64,000 nucleotides of DNA from Apoderus coryli (GCA_911728435.2 OU452205.1:4144760-4208759); one strand, 5' to 3'; positions 1-12,245 are shown, counted from the stretch's first letter. The notes: a model not told the origin generated them from the sequence alone. A program made the numbers and translations.

Positions 1-1010
1 AATATTAAAAATATAATATACATAATATATTAATAAATGAAATATTTATTTAATGATCTAAAAGTGAGATATTTTAGCTCGGTCTAATTATAGTGAATTT
101 TTGTAAATTCTCTCGTTTACTTGAATGTAGATTATCTCATTAATAATAATAATCTTGAATTAAGTGAAATTTTTTTATTTAATATATTAATTAATTAATT
201 AATATGCATTCATAATTTAGTACAAAAATATCGTTTTACTTATTGTAAGAAGAATGGTAGGTATATATTTATGTATAATAATCATCAATACTATCTTGTT
301 TATGAACAAAAAAATCTTAGTTGAGGATTTGGTTTCAAAAAATGCAGTAAAATCGGAATTATGCAATTTGATAACTAAATATGATATTTTAGCCAACTTC
401 CCCCAATCTATTTAATTTAATTTTTTTTTTTAATATAGATTTGGTTTTATTTATAAACATTTTAATTAAAAAAAATAATAATTGAATTGTCAATACAACA
501 CTGTATTAATTTTTCGCATTCGATGTTTTTTACTTTTTTGTTGTTACTGTCAAAAAAATCTGGTCGACTAAATAGCAAATGTAAAAATTAAAACAAAGAT
601 TTGTTTTTTAATAATAGAAAAATTACTTCCTATGTTTTTGATACTTCCTTTGTCTAACTTCATCAATATTAAAAATATATAAATAAAATAAAACGCCCCC
701 AATTTCAAATGATTTAGCATTATTGTGAAATAATTATACTTATCAACGAAAAATTACTGGAAATTAACCAAAATATTAATTGTATTCGTGGTTTATTTGT
801 TCGTGAACGCTCTTATTATTTTTTTTAATTTTTGGAGTTTAGGTTACTTCAAAATGTTTTATTTTAAACCATAACAATTTCATTTTTTTTTTTCAAATTA
901 CGAAAACAAAAATGATTTTTTAAGAATTTGTGATTCTTGGGGTTTTAGGTTCTCAATAACACAAATTCTTCAATTGCTGTCAAAAAAAAAACAAACATTT
1001 TTTACATCCA
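1..1010. other. A+T-rich stretch, no gene seen
   Basis: The sequence is dominated by A/T runs with stop codons in all frames. A short TTAA-type simple repeat lies near 187-205. I recognise no coding block or terminal inverted repeat here. Confidence 0.5.
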
Positions 1011-1050
1011 GTACGACGTTTCCGTGTCAAGATTTGCACTTTCATCAGGC
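1011..1050 (-). ncRNA. Hammerhead-ribozyme-like motif (ACGU type)
   Basis: On the minus strand CTGATGA (1048-1042) is followed by a possible short hairpin (GTG...CAC) and GAAACGTC. This is the order of a type-I hammerhead core: CUGANGA, stem II, GAAA, stem III, NUH. Stem III has no loop of its own, but ACGU is self-complementary, as in dimeric hammerheads. It lies about 125 bp downstream of the motif at 1174-1215 on the same strand. Extra bases next to stem II make activity uncertain. Confidence 0.4.
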
Positions 1051-1173
1051 ATTCCAACTAGAAAACAATTAAATTAAAGAAGTAATCCATTAGATGCAGT
1101 GGAGTGTAATATAATTACAATAAAACAAAAATCATCGTCTCCACTATTTAATTAGTCCATAAATTATGTCAAA

Positions 1174-1215
1174 GGGACATGTTTCGGAGACTCAGCTCCA
1201 TCATCAGCCTAAAAG
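1174..1215 (-). ncRNA. Hammerhead-ribozyme-like motif (ACAUGU type)
   Basis: The minus strand reads CTGATGA (1207-1201), one extra T, a perfect GGAG/CTCC hairpin, then GAAACATGTC. A15.1-C15.2 and G16.2-U16.1 enclose only AT, the tiny stem III known from newt satellite and Penelope-type hammerheads. AGG before the core pairs with CCT after the GUC cleavage triplet, giving a 3-bp start of stem I. The extra T between core and stem II is non-canonical. A Penelope-like protein tail lies upstream on the same strand (2358-2543). Confidence 0.5.
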
Positions 1216-1396
1216 GCAACAATACAGTATTAAAAAAGGGTTCTTACATAAATAACGAAAAACACAAGTTAACAAACCTTGGTGGTATAAAATGCTCACT
1301 TTGTGAAGGCAGAGCTCCTAACAGACTAAATTAAAGTATACAATTCTTTTTGTTTAAAATATTGAATTTAAAATAACAGACACACATACAGGTATA

Positions 1397-2121
1397 CAGG
1401 GTGCTAATTAAGTATCTGGCCAAACTTCAGGGGGTGATTCTTTGAGTGATTTTAAGGTAAAAATTTCATATAAGCAGGTGCCCGGAAATGCATAGTTTTC
1501 AAGATACAGGGTGTCAAAAATTATTTTTTTCTTGTCATGGCACCCTTACTTTTTGTGTTGTTTAAGGACATGCATTTAAGTAGTTTTAATTTTTTTACTA
1601 CTACAAATCTCAACGAATTTGGGTAAAACGTAATTCGCAATAATTCTGTAAAAGTGATTTTTAAAATTATTCAGGGACATGCATTTAAGTGGTTTGAATT
1701 TAATTTTTTTTCTCGAAAACGATGCAAGATACAAAAAAATATCAAGAGACAAAAAAGTTGTATTTTTAATGGTTTAATCCAAAAATAATTTTTTTAATTT
1801 TAAAAAAGTCAGTGGCGCACTTTTATTTTGTTATTTTTATTCGTGAAACTGCCCCTTACGACGCCACTTGGAAGTCATAATCAACAATCAATTGGTGCTA
1901 ACTTCGCGTCTTATCATAGTCCATAATACTGCCAAATTTCAACAAAATCGGTCAACAGGTGTTTGAGATATTAATAAATAAATGTAAAAAAAAATATTTT
2001 TTCACACCCTGTATCTTGAAAACTATTCATTTCCGGACACCTGCTTATATGAACTTTTTACCTTAAAATCGCTCAAAGAATCACCCCCTGAAGTTTGGCC
2101 AGATACTTAATTAACACCCTG
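1397..2121. mobile_element. Foldback non-autonomous element with 118-bp terminal inverted repeats
   Basis: The arms 1397-1514 and 2004-2121 are inverted copies with five mismatches by eye. Both outer ends start CAGGGTG and are bounded by TA (1395-1396 and 2122-2123), the target duplication of Tc1/mariner-type elements. The same CAGGGTGT word recurs at the inner edge of each arm. The 725-bp element has no coding capacity and would need a transposase in trans. It splits the Penelope-like tail from the hammerhead-like motifs downstream. Confidence 0.85.
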
Positions 2122-2357
2122 TATATAAATAAAAACATGTAAAAAATGTTGGTCCCGATAAAGTAAAATGAACAGACAAAAAGTATTGGGACAGTACAAG
2201 CGCTATTAAAAGTTTAAAAAGTATTGAAAATGTATACAAACAAATAAGCAAAAACACTTAAACAAAACATAGAAGGAATATAACAATGACAAGATCAAAC
2301 TCCAAGCCATGGGTAAAAACATATATAAAAGAGTCTAATAGGTAGATACACAAATCC

Positions 2358-2543
2358 TCAGGAATGTTTTAAATGTAGAAGAGCCTCGAAAAAAGTGTAA
2401 GGTTCGAACTGATCGTTCAAACATATAATGTTGTTATCTCCTACAGCCTTGAAAATTTCTAACATTTCCAGAAGATTTAATTTAATGCCCTTGTTGCAAA
2501 CATGGATCACCTTCAGACCTAAATCGACATCAGAACACAATTT
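2358..2543 (-). pseudogene. Penelope-like element protein, C-terminal fragment
   Basis: About 60 codons end in a stop at 2358. The block has the pattern VIHVCNKGIKLNLLEMLEIF followed by CLNDQ, which I associate with the C-terminal end of Penelope-like RT/GIY-YIG proteins. This is from memory and unconfirmed. Upstream codons are low-complexity and no RT motif remains. Two hammerhead-like motifs follow on the same strand at 1215-1174 and 1050-1011, after the 725-bp foldback insertion. That order, protein then ribozyme-bearing repeat, fits Penelope elements. Confidence 0.45.
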
Positions 2544-3513
2544 TTTTTTTTCAGAAATCTTTATTTTATATAAAAATATATATTGGGGATATAAAAAATG
2601 TTTTTTTTGACAGCATAATAAACATGCGTAATTAGAATTTGTGTTTTTGAGACCCAAAAAGCTCAAGAACCAAAATTCTTAAATATTAATAAGGAAAAAA
2701 AATTTTTTTTAAATTTAAAATTAGAGAACAAAAAAATAAATTTTAAATAATTTGTATTTAAAAAATAGTTTTTGTAGCATCGAATAATAATTATAATGGC
2801 ACTAAGAAATTAAATAAAATTATTCTTCTACTTTGCTCGACTAAATGAAAATGCAAAAATTAATACAAAGTTGTATATTTTAATAACAACAAATTACTCA
2901 AGGCAAGGATTTTGATAGATTTTGACAATTTCTATGTCTACAAAAATATACAAACAAAATACAACGACCTAATCATTTTGCATTATTTTGAAAATTATAC
3001 AAAAAGCTTAAAAAGCTAGTTAGTTCGAAAAAAGACAAAAGAAAGATTGATTATAATAAAAATATACCTCTCGAAATGTTTCCGTTTTCGTTAAATGTCT
3101 ATGTTTAAATATTGCTCATATTTGTTATATCTATGATAATTGTTTGATATTTACTTGTACTTAATATTGTTATTTTCTTTATTCTGTTATTGTATATTAT
3201 TGTAATTTTCTAATTATTATTATTGTTAACGTTTTTTTTTACAAATAATTTATTTGTATAATTAAAATATTTAAAAATAAAAACATTATATACTGACACA
3301 ACCTCATTTCGTAACGTGTTTAATTTGATTTAACTAATCTTTATTTTTTCTTATTAGGAATTTTAGGTCACATAGCTAGTACTTAAAAGTTGGTGTAAAA
3401 ATAAACTTAAAACTATTGCTTATTTGAACTGAAAATATTTACAATAAAAACGAAATAATTAAAAAAAAACTACCTAAAATTAAATAAATATTCTTCTTCC
3501 ATGTCTCCTCTTA
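2544..3513. other. A+T-rich non-coding stretch
   Basis: No coding block, terminal inverted repeat or RNA gene is recognised. It lies just downstream of the stop codon of the first MARVEL-like gene and may include its 3' UTR. Confidence 0.4.
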
Positions 3514-6500
3514 TTACAGGCATGCAATGACATTACCATATAATTTATAACTAAAAAGGCAGTCTAGTAAATACACTATGGCAGCAATTAATCCAAAGGC
3601 CTGTAAAAAATAATTAAAAACTTTCAACTAGCTGTTTTAAATGCACCAAATACATTTCAATTTCATTAATGAATTTTGCATTACAAACAAAACAATTTTG
3701 CAGTGTTTCTCCACTAAATCGAGCCTGGAAACGTTAGGAAGCTTTCGAAGTTCTGTTACAGGGAAATTTCCAACTTGATAACAAAAAATTTTGTTCCAAC
3801 AAAATAGTCCATACATAAAATATAATCAAATCGGAAATATCTACGTTTCAGCTGAAGTTATCTTCTATTCAGGAGACACACTTTACTGAATTTTTTAACT
3901 GATTATGTATATTGAATTGAAGTGAATATGAATTCAGCTGAAGTCAAAACATGTCTCTCGATAAAGGGAGTTGATTAGAAGTGTTTTATTTTGATGATAT
4001 TTGATGATGCGACTCGTCAAGTTCTTCAAAATACGTATTGTAACGTTCTGGACCTTTCCAGTCTCTTCCATTCTATTCTATGGCGGTCTACGACACAACC
4101 AGCTCGAGTTTAACTAGACTCGTAGCAATGTTGCCAACAGGTGGACATTTTGATATTCGTCACAGTATCTATACCATGGATGACGCTGTCTACACAAAGA
4201 AATTCCCGGATTTCATTTATAGACTACTAAATTCGCGAGTGAAATTAAGCGTCAACAAACAACAACCCAGAGCTTCTCCATTCACACGTTCAGTGGGTAC
4301 TTTTTCATGGTTGACTTCGACAAATTAGAGAAATTCAAATTCATGAGAAGTTTGAGCTTCAGTTTCATTGAAAATGTCAAAATTATGTTGTCAATTTGTG
4401 AGGCAAACATGGATCAACAACATAAGAATTTTAATGTTTGTACTCCATAGCTTTCTAAGGCGAACGAGATGCCGGCTTAGATTTTGCTCGAAATCATCAA
4501 AATGTGGATTGTTAGGAACTAGTTTCGTCACAGGTGAAGCTAAGGTTAGTCTAGTCTTAGACAGAGGCTTGCTTTCTGCAGGGATTCCGTTCAGCTCTGA
4601 TATGTTCCGGAGTTACATTATCTCTCTGTGAACAACGCTTCCTGTTTTGAGAATTTTATAATAGAATGCATATGGTGACTTTCGGTCATTTTGTGGGTTC
4701 CAATTTCCTATTTATGTAAGGCAACCCTCGAGCAGACCTGTCTGAGGAGGTACTTGATTATCTTAATCCACGTAATTATGCATTGGCGGATCAATTTCTG
4801 TCCAGGAGTGTATTCAAAATCTTCTAATTAACATAAAATTATAATTTGATTTACTTTTTTATCTAGGGTTCAAGGACTCATGTAAGTGATACTCTAAATA
4901 AATAAATAACAAAATATCTTACCCCAGCAGCTGTAAATGTGTTGTCATAACGCTTGGATACCAATATAGCTGATACAATCAACAGGTAAACGAATAGTAA
5001 TGCATGCATTATGTATTGCCAACGTAGCACAGAATGACATTTTGCACCAAATGTTGTCAAACTTAAAAGGAGGATAATGATTGACACTACAAGTCCTATA
5101 ATATTCCCAACGAAAAACGCCTCTATTAAATCATTTGTGCCAGTTTTCACCGATACCAATATTATTCCTATAACAACTGCTACCTGCAATTAAATAATAA
5201 AATTATTACATACTAGAACTTTTTTAACATAGGAAAGGATTTTTCAAAAGGAATGCTGGATTTTTCGCAAGCGTATTTAGTTGGTGTTTCCATTCCATTG
5301 TGGGATGCTACACGATTCAATAAAGCGTCCGTGCTTCAAGTTCACAATTCGCCATGTACCTATAATAGAAAAAGTTGAAGAGCTGTAAAAGATCAGACAA
5401 TCTCTGTCAGCAAAGCGTCAGATCAATTGAAAATATTGATACAGCCTGGAAAGAATGGGTTTTGAATGTGGAAGTAAATATTGTCTACACCCTGATTCGA
5501 CTACCGTTCATTCATTTCGTCGAGATCAAAGCCACAGGATAACCAACAATCACAATACCGACACAGAGCCGCTTCCATTGAAAATGCCGTATGAACAGAC
5601 GCCATTTTGCGGGAATAGAGCTCAGGAGCATACTCGCCTACAGCTGACAGGGCCGGCCTTAGGGTGTTTAATAAAATAAATATTATTTATTTATTTATTT
5701 ATTTAGACTACATCTACCCAGACAGAAACACATCCAATTACAGGGCAGGTACATTACAAAACGATAAAATTAACATAAATACACGTTTCAAAATTATAAA
5801 AAATACAAATATTGCAATCGCAAAAAACAGTCAGAACGGTTTAACAACAAATATTTATCTAAAAAACACTTTTTTAATATAAGATATGGTATTAAAAAAC
5901 ACATCAATATCGGTACTCACCGAGTCACAAACAGAACACATCTCAAACAATGGCGAAAAAAGCAACAGGTTGGTACGTGCGGTAGGCAAGTAAAAGCTAG
6001 AACCATAATTACGCCTTCTCGTATGTGGAGCATGAAAAGGTACTATTGAAAGTAGGTCCGGAGAGTCAATGACGCCATTCACGATCTTGAATAGGAACAG
6101 GAGTGAGGCATATTGTCTACGCTTCTCAAGAGGTACAAAATTAAAACGACCCAGAAGTTCATCATGGGGAAATCCCATGGTTGGATACACTCCGTCACAC
6201 TTAAACCACAAGTATTTCACAAATCTTCGCTGAATCCTCTCTAAGCTATTCGAGTGCAACGCATAACCAGGACTCCACACAACAGACGCATATTCCAATT
6301 TCGATCTAACGAAGGAATTATACAGTAGAATAAGAGTTTTAGGTGACACAAAATGCTTTGTATTTCTCATAACAAAACCCAGACTCTTATAGGAAGACGA
6401 AACCACATCAATCACATGCCCCACAAAACTAAGTTTAGCGTCAAAGAGCACCCCCAGATCCTTAACCTCATCGCATATTTTAAGCGGAACAGAGTCAATG

Positions 6501-9500
6501 TTATACACAAATTTTATTGGATTTACCTTACGAGTAAAAGTTACAGAACAACACTTATCCAAATTAAGGGCAAGCCCGTTCTGAATGCACCAGTCAAGCA
6601 GGACATTCAGATCATTCTGCAATTGAAGACAGTCAGAAGCTGAGGTAATCAGTGAATAAACCTTAAAATCATCAGCAAAGAGTAGGGAGCGACATTTCAC
6701 GCCATTAACAATGTCATTAATAAAACACATAAATAAGAGGGGACCCAACACAGAACCCTGCGGCACTCCAGATGTTGCACGGATAATACCGGACTTGAAA
6801 CCACGGTACTCCACATACAATTTACGTTCATGGAGATAAGTAGACAGAAATTTTAAAAGATCCACAGATAAACCAAATTCCGAAAGCTTTTGCAGCAGAA
6901 TTCCGTGGTCAAGCCTGTCAAAGGCTTTGGTAAAATCCGTATAAATAACGTCAACCTGACCCCCGCTATCCAAGCTTTCTGCCAAAAACTGGTACACATT
7001 TGTATTACTTTTTTATTGATTTTTCCATATAGTTAATTTATTTCGGTTGACTGATGTTTTGAAATTTTTATTTATACATTTTATTGTGAAAAATAGTTTC
7101 ATTCTTAGATACAATTTAATAACATATTCGATCGGAAAACTTTGGCATGGATGGTGAAAAGGAACATTTTTACATATATCATATAAAACGCGCATGCCAC
7201 TGCCTAGGGCACTTTCTTCAAAATTTTTATGAATTAAATAATCTGAAGTTGAAACAAATCGAATGAAGTTATGCGCTATTAGCAAATTTCCGAAAAAAAA
7301 CTCTTGTTTGAATTATACTGAGAATTCTTGCAGTTTCTTGCAACACATATAGTGCCGCTTTCTTATAAGATTCCATCTTCTTAAGTTTTATTTTTATAAC
7401 TAAATTAGACTAAACACTATAGGCAACGCTGAAAGTCAGTCTATAACAATTAAAACAATCCAACAATATTACGAAACTATAAACATTTACTAATATTACA
7501 ACACCACAATATAACATGTAAAAATATTCTGTGCCACCACTGTGCGAGACGAAGCGAGAAATACTAATGACCAAACCACGCCTATGAACTGACATATTCT
7601 ATTCCCAGGTTAAGGTTATGTATTGTTTTGGAGGAAAACTCCGAGTCGATATTCTGTTAATTATTCTGTGTTAAAACTACAGAGGAACAGTAATAGCATA
7701 GAATAAATAAACAGAGAATGTGATCTTGCTGGTGGGGGAAGAGATTGCGCATATTATTGCGCACTCAAAATCGCCATGTTTTCTTATACACTCATTGTCG
7801 TCCGGATATTTTAAGCATTCTAGAAAGAGAGCTTAAAAATCTTACTAGATGAGTGCAAAAATTCTATTAAATTCTGACAGTGCTTATTAAATTTGAATTA
7901 CATATTTTAACTATTATAGATATTAGCAGGTAGTAAATTTTCGTCTCAGGTTTTATTGCCCATTTATTGGGGGTGATTTTAGAATGTTTTGTAGGTATAT
8001 AATGGGAAATTCCCAATATATGTGCTTGTGTTGTTTTTCTGAAGGCCATAAACAGGTAAAATATAATACATTCTCAATTATACTTAAGAAATTGAAAATC
8101 GGTAGACCTATTGTATAAATTAGAACAATTTTATTCTATTAATAAATTTATATTTGCCCCTAATCAATTACATTTTTTTTTCTTTAGAGCTGAACAATAC
8201 ATTTCCAAATTAGAAAATATATTTCAAAATAATTTTGAAAATTGTTTCATTAAGTTAAATATTATTAATAATTTTATTAATTTAAACCAAAATGTAACGT
8301 TTGAACATCCATGTTCTAATTTCCCAAAAAAATATGTTACCAAATTCTATTTTAGGTTAAGGTTATTTTATACATTAAAATTAATCAATAGAAATTTTAA
8401 AAATATAAATAAAAATAAAATAATGAAATGAATAAAAGTAAAAAGTATTTGTTTGTTTTTATAATTAATAAAGGTGTAATTCTATTATAAAATAATTATA
8501 TTACTCCCCTGTTCTTTACCTATCCTGTAATTTCAATAAAACGTAAATACGGATCTGTCGTGTATATTAAAAAATGGCTACCACCTGCCTCGCACAGGAC
8601 AATAGAAAGTGTTGGGAGTTCATATTCTCTTTATTTATTCTATGGTAATATGATGTGATTTCTTTGGCGACATACGAGGGGAGTTCGTTGTATAAACGGT
8701 TTAATTTCATCGGTACAGAATTAAAAATATTTTTCTTTCGTTTTTCGTTTGCGGAATGTGTTACCCTGTGCCCCCTGGCGGTAGCAACCACTATCCTCGA
8801 CATCAAATTGGCGAAACCTGCATAAAGAATTAGTGCTAAAGGCCGGTTGCATTCAGTTAGTGTGCACTATAGGGCAGTTGAAAGTTGGTCTTGATTTTGA
8901 ACGAAAAATAATCCTGAAGCGACGAAACGCCACAAAAAAATTCATCAGGCCCTTTATAAGTACTAAAATTAAATGCATTCCTTAGTTGTTATGCACAAAC
9001 AAACAAAATAAGAAACAAACCCTGCACATACAGCACACGGTCGTTTCGTTGATTCTCAACTCATCAGTAGATATCAAAAGCAATAATTGCACAATAATTG
9101 GAAGAAATTGTTATGTTCTCCAAAGAAATTCCCAATATAGCAGAAATTTCAAATCATTATTGTGGAGCACACACCTTCATGCAAATGTAGGTACTTGTCA
9201 GGTATACAAAATTTAAAATAACCTTATTTAATTAATTACTTACAATTTCCACAACTTTACAAATTCCGATAGTTGTTGTTATGTGACCTGATCCGTATGT
9301 AACCTGCAAATATAAATGTCGATCAGTTAAATCCAGAGCGATGTTTCTATGGAAATTAGAAGACTGTTCTTATCGAGGTCAGCATCTTCATAAAATTCCA
9401 GTATTTCTGATAAAATTGAACAGAAGATTGACATAATAAATAATTTTATCCCCCATGCGTCTCACAATTCGCAGCCTAGCCCATCTAAAACTTATTAGAA

Positions 9501-12245
9501 AATTACAAACATTATTATAACCATTTTTTGATGAGTTGTCATAATTTTGTTAGAGATCTTACACAATTAAGTATTTTATTTTTTCGATTGTGTCCTAGGG
9601 GACACAATGCATTAACGTCTTTTTATTATTTATAAATTTGATCTTTTAAAAATTCATAAGCAAAAATTCTAGATGAATTACAATCTGGAGAACGTGGAAG
9701 CCACTTTACTGGTGGTCGATGCTCTACTTGGTTCTCTAAATTTCTTTTCAATACTGTTTACCCTAGACTGAGATATTATTTATTATTAATCATTTCTCAA
9801 ACCTCTGCTAGTCCAATCACAATCCATATCCTATCAATATTTCAATTCGCTGAATTTCGTAATCTTAGTTCGTCAGTTTAAGACAATGCTCAATAATTGA
9901 CGAAAAATAAATACCAAGGAAACTTTAACAATTAAAGATTTTTTATGAGTGCATTTGTGTTGCTATCCATACTTTTACTTTTACACATAAGTTAAGGTAA
10001 TTTTAGACAATTTTATTATACAAAAGTTACATTTCCTGCTGACGATCTTAAGATCTTCCAGCCCATTAATTCTTCGAATGACTGCGATCATCTGCAGAGT
10101 AATTTGAATACTCTGTGTACCTGGTGCACGGACAATCGTTTAGAGCTTAATGTATCTAAATGCAAGATCGTTAGCTATTCCAGACTAAAGAACGTATTGA
10201 ATTTTGATTATGAATTGAACAATGAGTCCTTGCAAAGGCTCAGCGAAATTAAAGATTTGGGTGTTGTTTTCGACAGTGAATTTACATTTATCCAGCATAC
10301 CGTCAGTGTAGTATTGAGCGCAAATAGAATGTTGGGTTTCATTATTAGGAATTGTAGGCAATTCAACGATGTTTTCACGGTTAAGCTTTTGTTTTATGCT
10401 TTTGTTAGATCTAAACTGGAATTTGCCGCGATTATATGGAACCCAATATATAATACTCATATTAGATCCTTAGAGCGCCGTTTTCTTAAAAATACCTAGC
10501 CTATAAAGCCGACAATGTTTATCCTCCACGGGGAGTATATCATGCGTCTTTGCTCTTGCGTTTTAATGAACCTTCTCTCTTGACCAGAAGAAACATTCAC
10601 GCAGTCAAGTTTTTATACAAATTATTGCACTGCGACGTTGATTGCCCATATCTATTGGGATTTATTAGATTTCACGTTCCGCGATTGGGTGCTCGACATC
10701 TCGTGCCGTTCACTGTGGGCCCAGCCAGGACTAATATTTTGTTACAAAGTCCTGTTTACTTTATGTGTGACATTTTCAATCGGTGTTGTTGTAATTTTGA
10801 TATTCATGGCTCAACTTTGTCAGCTATTACTGATAGTTTATTTAATGGATAGTAATTATTATTTAATATTGAACTGATATTGATTGCATTTATTTTTGTA
10901 GTGTTTAATGTCAATAGTGTTTATTTATTTTAAGAATTTAAAGTATACTTGGACAGAGTGAGTTTATTTTTTTCCGAAATATTTATTCAGTTTTTTTTAT
11001 TTTGTTTTGTAACATATTTATTTGGTTGTTTTTTTTTCCTCTTAATTTGACATGTATTTGATTTCAATTAATTCGAAAATGTATTTATTGATTTTCCTGT
11101 AAGTGGGTTTAACCTGTTGGGAATAAATGCTTATTATTATTTCCTTTATATCAAAAGTACAGTTATTAAATGTGCATTGCATGAATGACATGTTCCCGCA
11201 ACTAAATACAATAAACTTCATTAGGAGCACTATTTTTAGTCTGGAATCCTTATTATGTCAGTCATAAGTCGTCTGTAGAGCGTGTACAGAGAAGATTTGT
11301 TAAATACCTAGCTTATAAATGTGATAACGTATACCCTGCTAGAGGAATTGAGTATACCGATCTGACAAGTAGGTTCCATATTGAGTCCCTAGAATATCGT
11401 AGGGCGACTGTGGCTCTTACCTTCCTGCACGGACTGCTGAACAATAAAATAGATTGCACAGAGTTGTTGTCCCAAATTAATTTTTGTATACCGCGTGTGT
11501 CCGGTAGGCATTGTAGCACTTTTTACTGCCCGAGGGCTCGAACGAATCTAATGTTGAAGTCTCCTATCTATTTTATGTTAAATTGTTAATTTGTAAAATT
11601 GTAATGTAGTTAGTATTTGTCGAATTTATTTCCTATTTAATGTATTGCTCTGTAAATGGATAGATTCTGTTGACCAATAAAGCTTATTATTATTATTTAA
11701 AAAATCACTAATTTGTGTACTCCTAAAAATTGCAGCTTTCTTGGGCCAACCACTAATTTCGTAATTTTTACATCAAATCCCAGAATGAAATTGACAGATA
11801 TTTGATTACTTTAAAGGTTTTCTTAGCAACGCAGGTCTAATTAGGTATCAATAAGTACAACAGGCAGCCTGTGGGATTAAAACCTCAAATAATTTTCTGA
11901 TTTCTAATATTTTTTCAAATATTAAGTCGACGTTTTTCGCGTCACAGAAAAAATAGCGTATTATACAAATGTTAGATTTTAACCACAATTTATTATGTAT
12001 GTAAAATTTAGTACTTTTTTCCCGTGTATAATAAATAACTATTGCTGTTTTATTTTCCTAAATAATTAAACGCTCAATAAATGACGTTTTTCACATTTCG
12101 GAGTGACAGGAATTGTTAATAATAATTTATTAATCATTAAAAATAAATGGACACGCCTCAATAACATCATACCTATATTATGAAGTTAAAAATAGGAATA
12201 TTAGTTTTCGTACATTGACAATAAATTAGATATACTTACAGTCAT
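3514..12245 (-). CDS. Four-helix MARVEL/CMTM-like membrane protein, gene 1 of a tandem pair (four coding exons)
   Basis: Coding exons on the minus strand are 12245-12240 (ATG ACT), 9303-9244, 5183-4923 and 3600-3514, all phase 0. Acceptors end in CAG and donors are GTAAGT, GTAAGT and GTAAGA. The product is 137 aa. Helix 1 (about 15-34) starts IGICKVVEIV, helix 2 spans about 44-66, helix 3 about 79-98 and helix 4 about 108-128 (AFGLIAAIVYLLD). The opening KxxEI and closing alanine-rich helix ending in LLD are typical of MARVEL domains, which act in membrane apposition, vesicle traffic or septate junctions. Which role applies here is unknown. The neighbouring gene at 15960-21298 has the same exon plan. 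Introns (2936, 4060 and 1322 bp) contain LINE and P-like insertions. No frameshift was found, so it looks intact. The two-codon first exon is inferred from the donor and the paralogue. Confidence 0.75.
4050..4640. other. Unrecognised higher-G+C block in intron 3
   Basis: This block stands out from its surroundings by lower A+T content and short open frames on both strands (for example 4080-4328 and 4368-4631 on plus). I could not match either strand to a family with confidence. An old retroelement fragment is possible. It lies between exons 3 and 4 of the first MARVEL-like gene. Confidence 0.3.
5660..6997 (-). mobile_element. 5'-truncated jockey-like LINE: reverse transcriptase, intact for 380 codons
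   Basis: The minus strand (6997-5855) encodes the palm and C-terminal part of a non-LTR reverse transcriptase. Motif A is YTDFTKAFDRLDH (Asp at residue 21), then SGVPQGSVLGPLLF near residue 76, and the catalytic box is FADD (residues 107-110). The C-terminal region (SLERIQRRFVKYL) is that of the FADD-type LINE fragments repeated across this window. The endonuclease and RT fingers are missing, so it is a dead 5'-truncated copy. Its 3' end is a TTTA-type tail at about 5676-5708. Its 5' edge abuts a P-like fragment at 7013. It sits in intron 2 of the first MARVEL-like gene, in the same orientation. The frame is unusually intact for this window, suggesting recent insertion. Confidence 0.85.
7013..7285 (-). 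pseudogene. P-element/THAP-type transposase, C-terminal fragment (second lineage)
   Basis: The minus strand reads an open frame of 90 codons whose last third (HHPCQSFPIEYVIKLYLRMK) aligns by eye with the C-terminal exon of the P-like element at 8188-8431 (EHPCSNFPKKYVTKFYFRLR). It is clearly a different lineage. No terminal inverted repeat was found around it. The downstream edge meets the LINE ending at 6997. The family call rests on the link to the THAP exon of the copy at 24570-25993. Confidence 0.5.
7697..8644 (+). mobile_element. P-like (THAP transposase) element, internally deleted copy 1
   Basis: Both ends carry the inverted repeat CATAGAATAAATAAA followed by GAGAAT (7697 onward and 8644 backward). 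An imperfect GTAATA direct repeat flanks them. Near the 3' end an acceptor (CTTTAG at 8182-8187) opens a last exon 8188-8431 encoding a lysine/asparagine-rich C-terminus with EHPCSNFPKKYVTKFYF. A stop at 8429-8431 overlaps AATAAA at 8431-8436. The 5' THAP exon present in copy 2 (24570-25993, inverted) is missing here. The deletion point is between the GAATGCT and AAAATATCC words near 7810-7820. It encodes no complete transposase. It lies in intron 2 of the first MARVEL-like gene. Confidence 0.7.
8648..8806 (-). pseudogene. LINE reverse transcriptase, extreme C-terminal fragment
   Basis: The minus strand reads GHRVTHSANEKRKKNIFNSV then LNRLYNELPSYVAKEI, the usual end of CR1/jockey-like polyproteins (basic linker, then a LYNxLP motif). 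The frame is cut at 8644 by the end of the P-like element, so that element probably inserted into this older LINE remnant. Confidence 0.5.
10037..11141 (+). mobile_element. Jockey-like LINE fragment (RT palm onward) with 3' tail
   Basis: Coding similarity starts abruptly inside the catalytic box (ADDLKIFQPINSSNDC) at about 10037. It continues as TWCTDNRLELNVSKCKIVSY, EIKDLGVVFDSEFTF and FYAFVRSKLEFAAIIWNP to about 10490. Two extra A residues in the run near 10490 shift the frame, after which the C-terminus continues at 10550-10852 (GPARTNILLQSPVYFMCDIF). The 3' end is probably the AATAAATGCTTATTATTATT tail near 11121-11141. Everything upstream of motif C is lost. It lies in intron 1 of the first MARVEL-like gene, opposite to its direction. 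Confidence 0.75.
11233..11697 (+). mobile_element. Jockey-like LINE, C-terminal fragment with 3' UTR and TTA tail
   Basis: The plus strand reads VWNPYYVSHKSSVERVQRRF from about 11250 and continues to YFMLNC and a stop near 11588. The fragment shares the C-terminal module of the preceding copy but is a separate insertion, because it overlaps it in protein space. The 3' end is ACCAATAAAGCTTATTATTATT at about 11675-11697, the same type of tail as at 42460-42489. Confidence 0.7.

Noticed and set aside
8905..8955. GACGAAACG followed by TCATCAGG, words like those of the hammerhead-like modules
   Set aside because: GAAAC lies on plus while CTGATGA lies on minus, so the two cannot form one hammerhead core on either strand.
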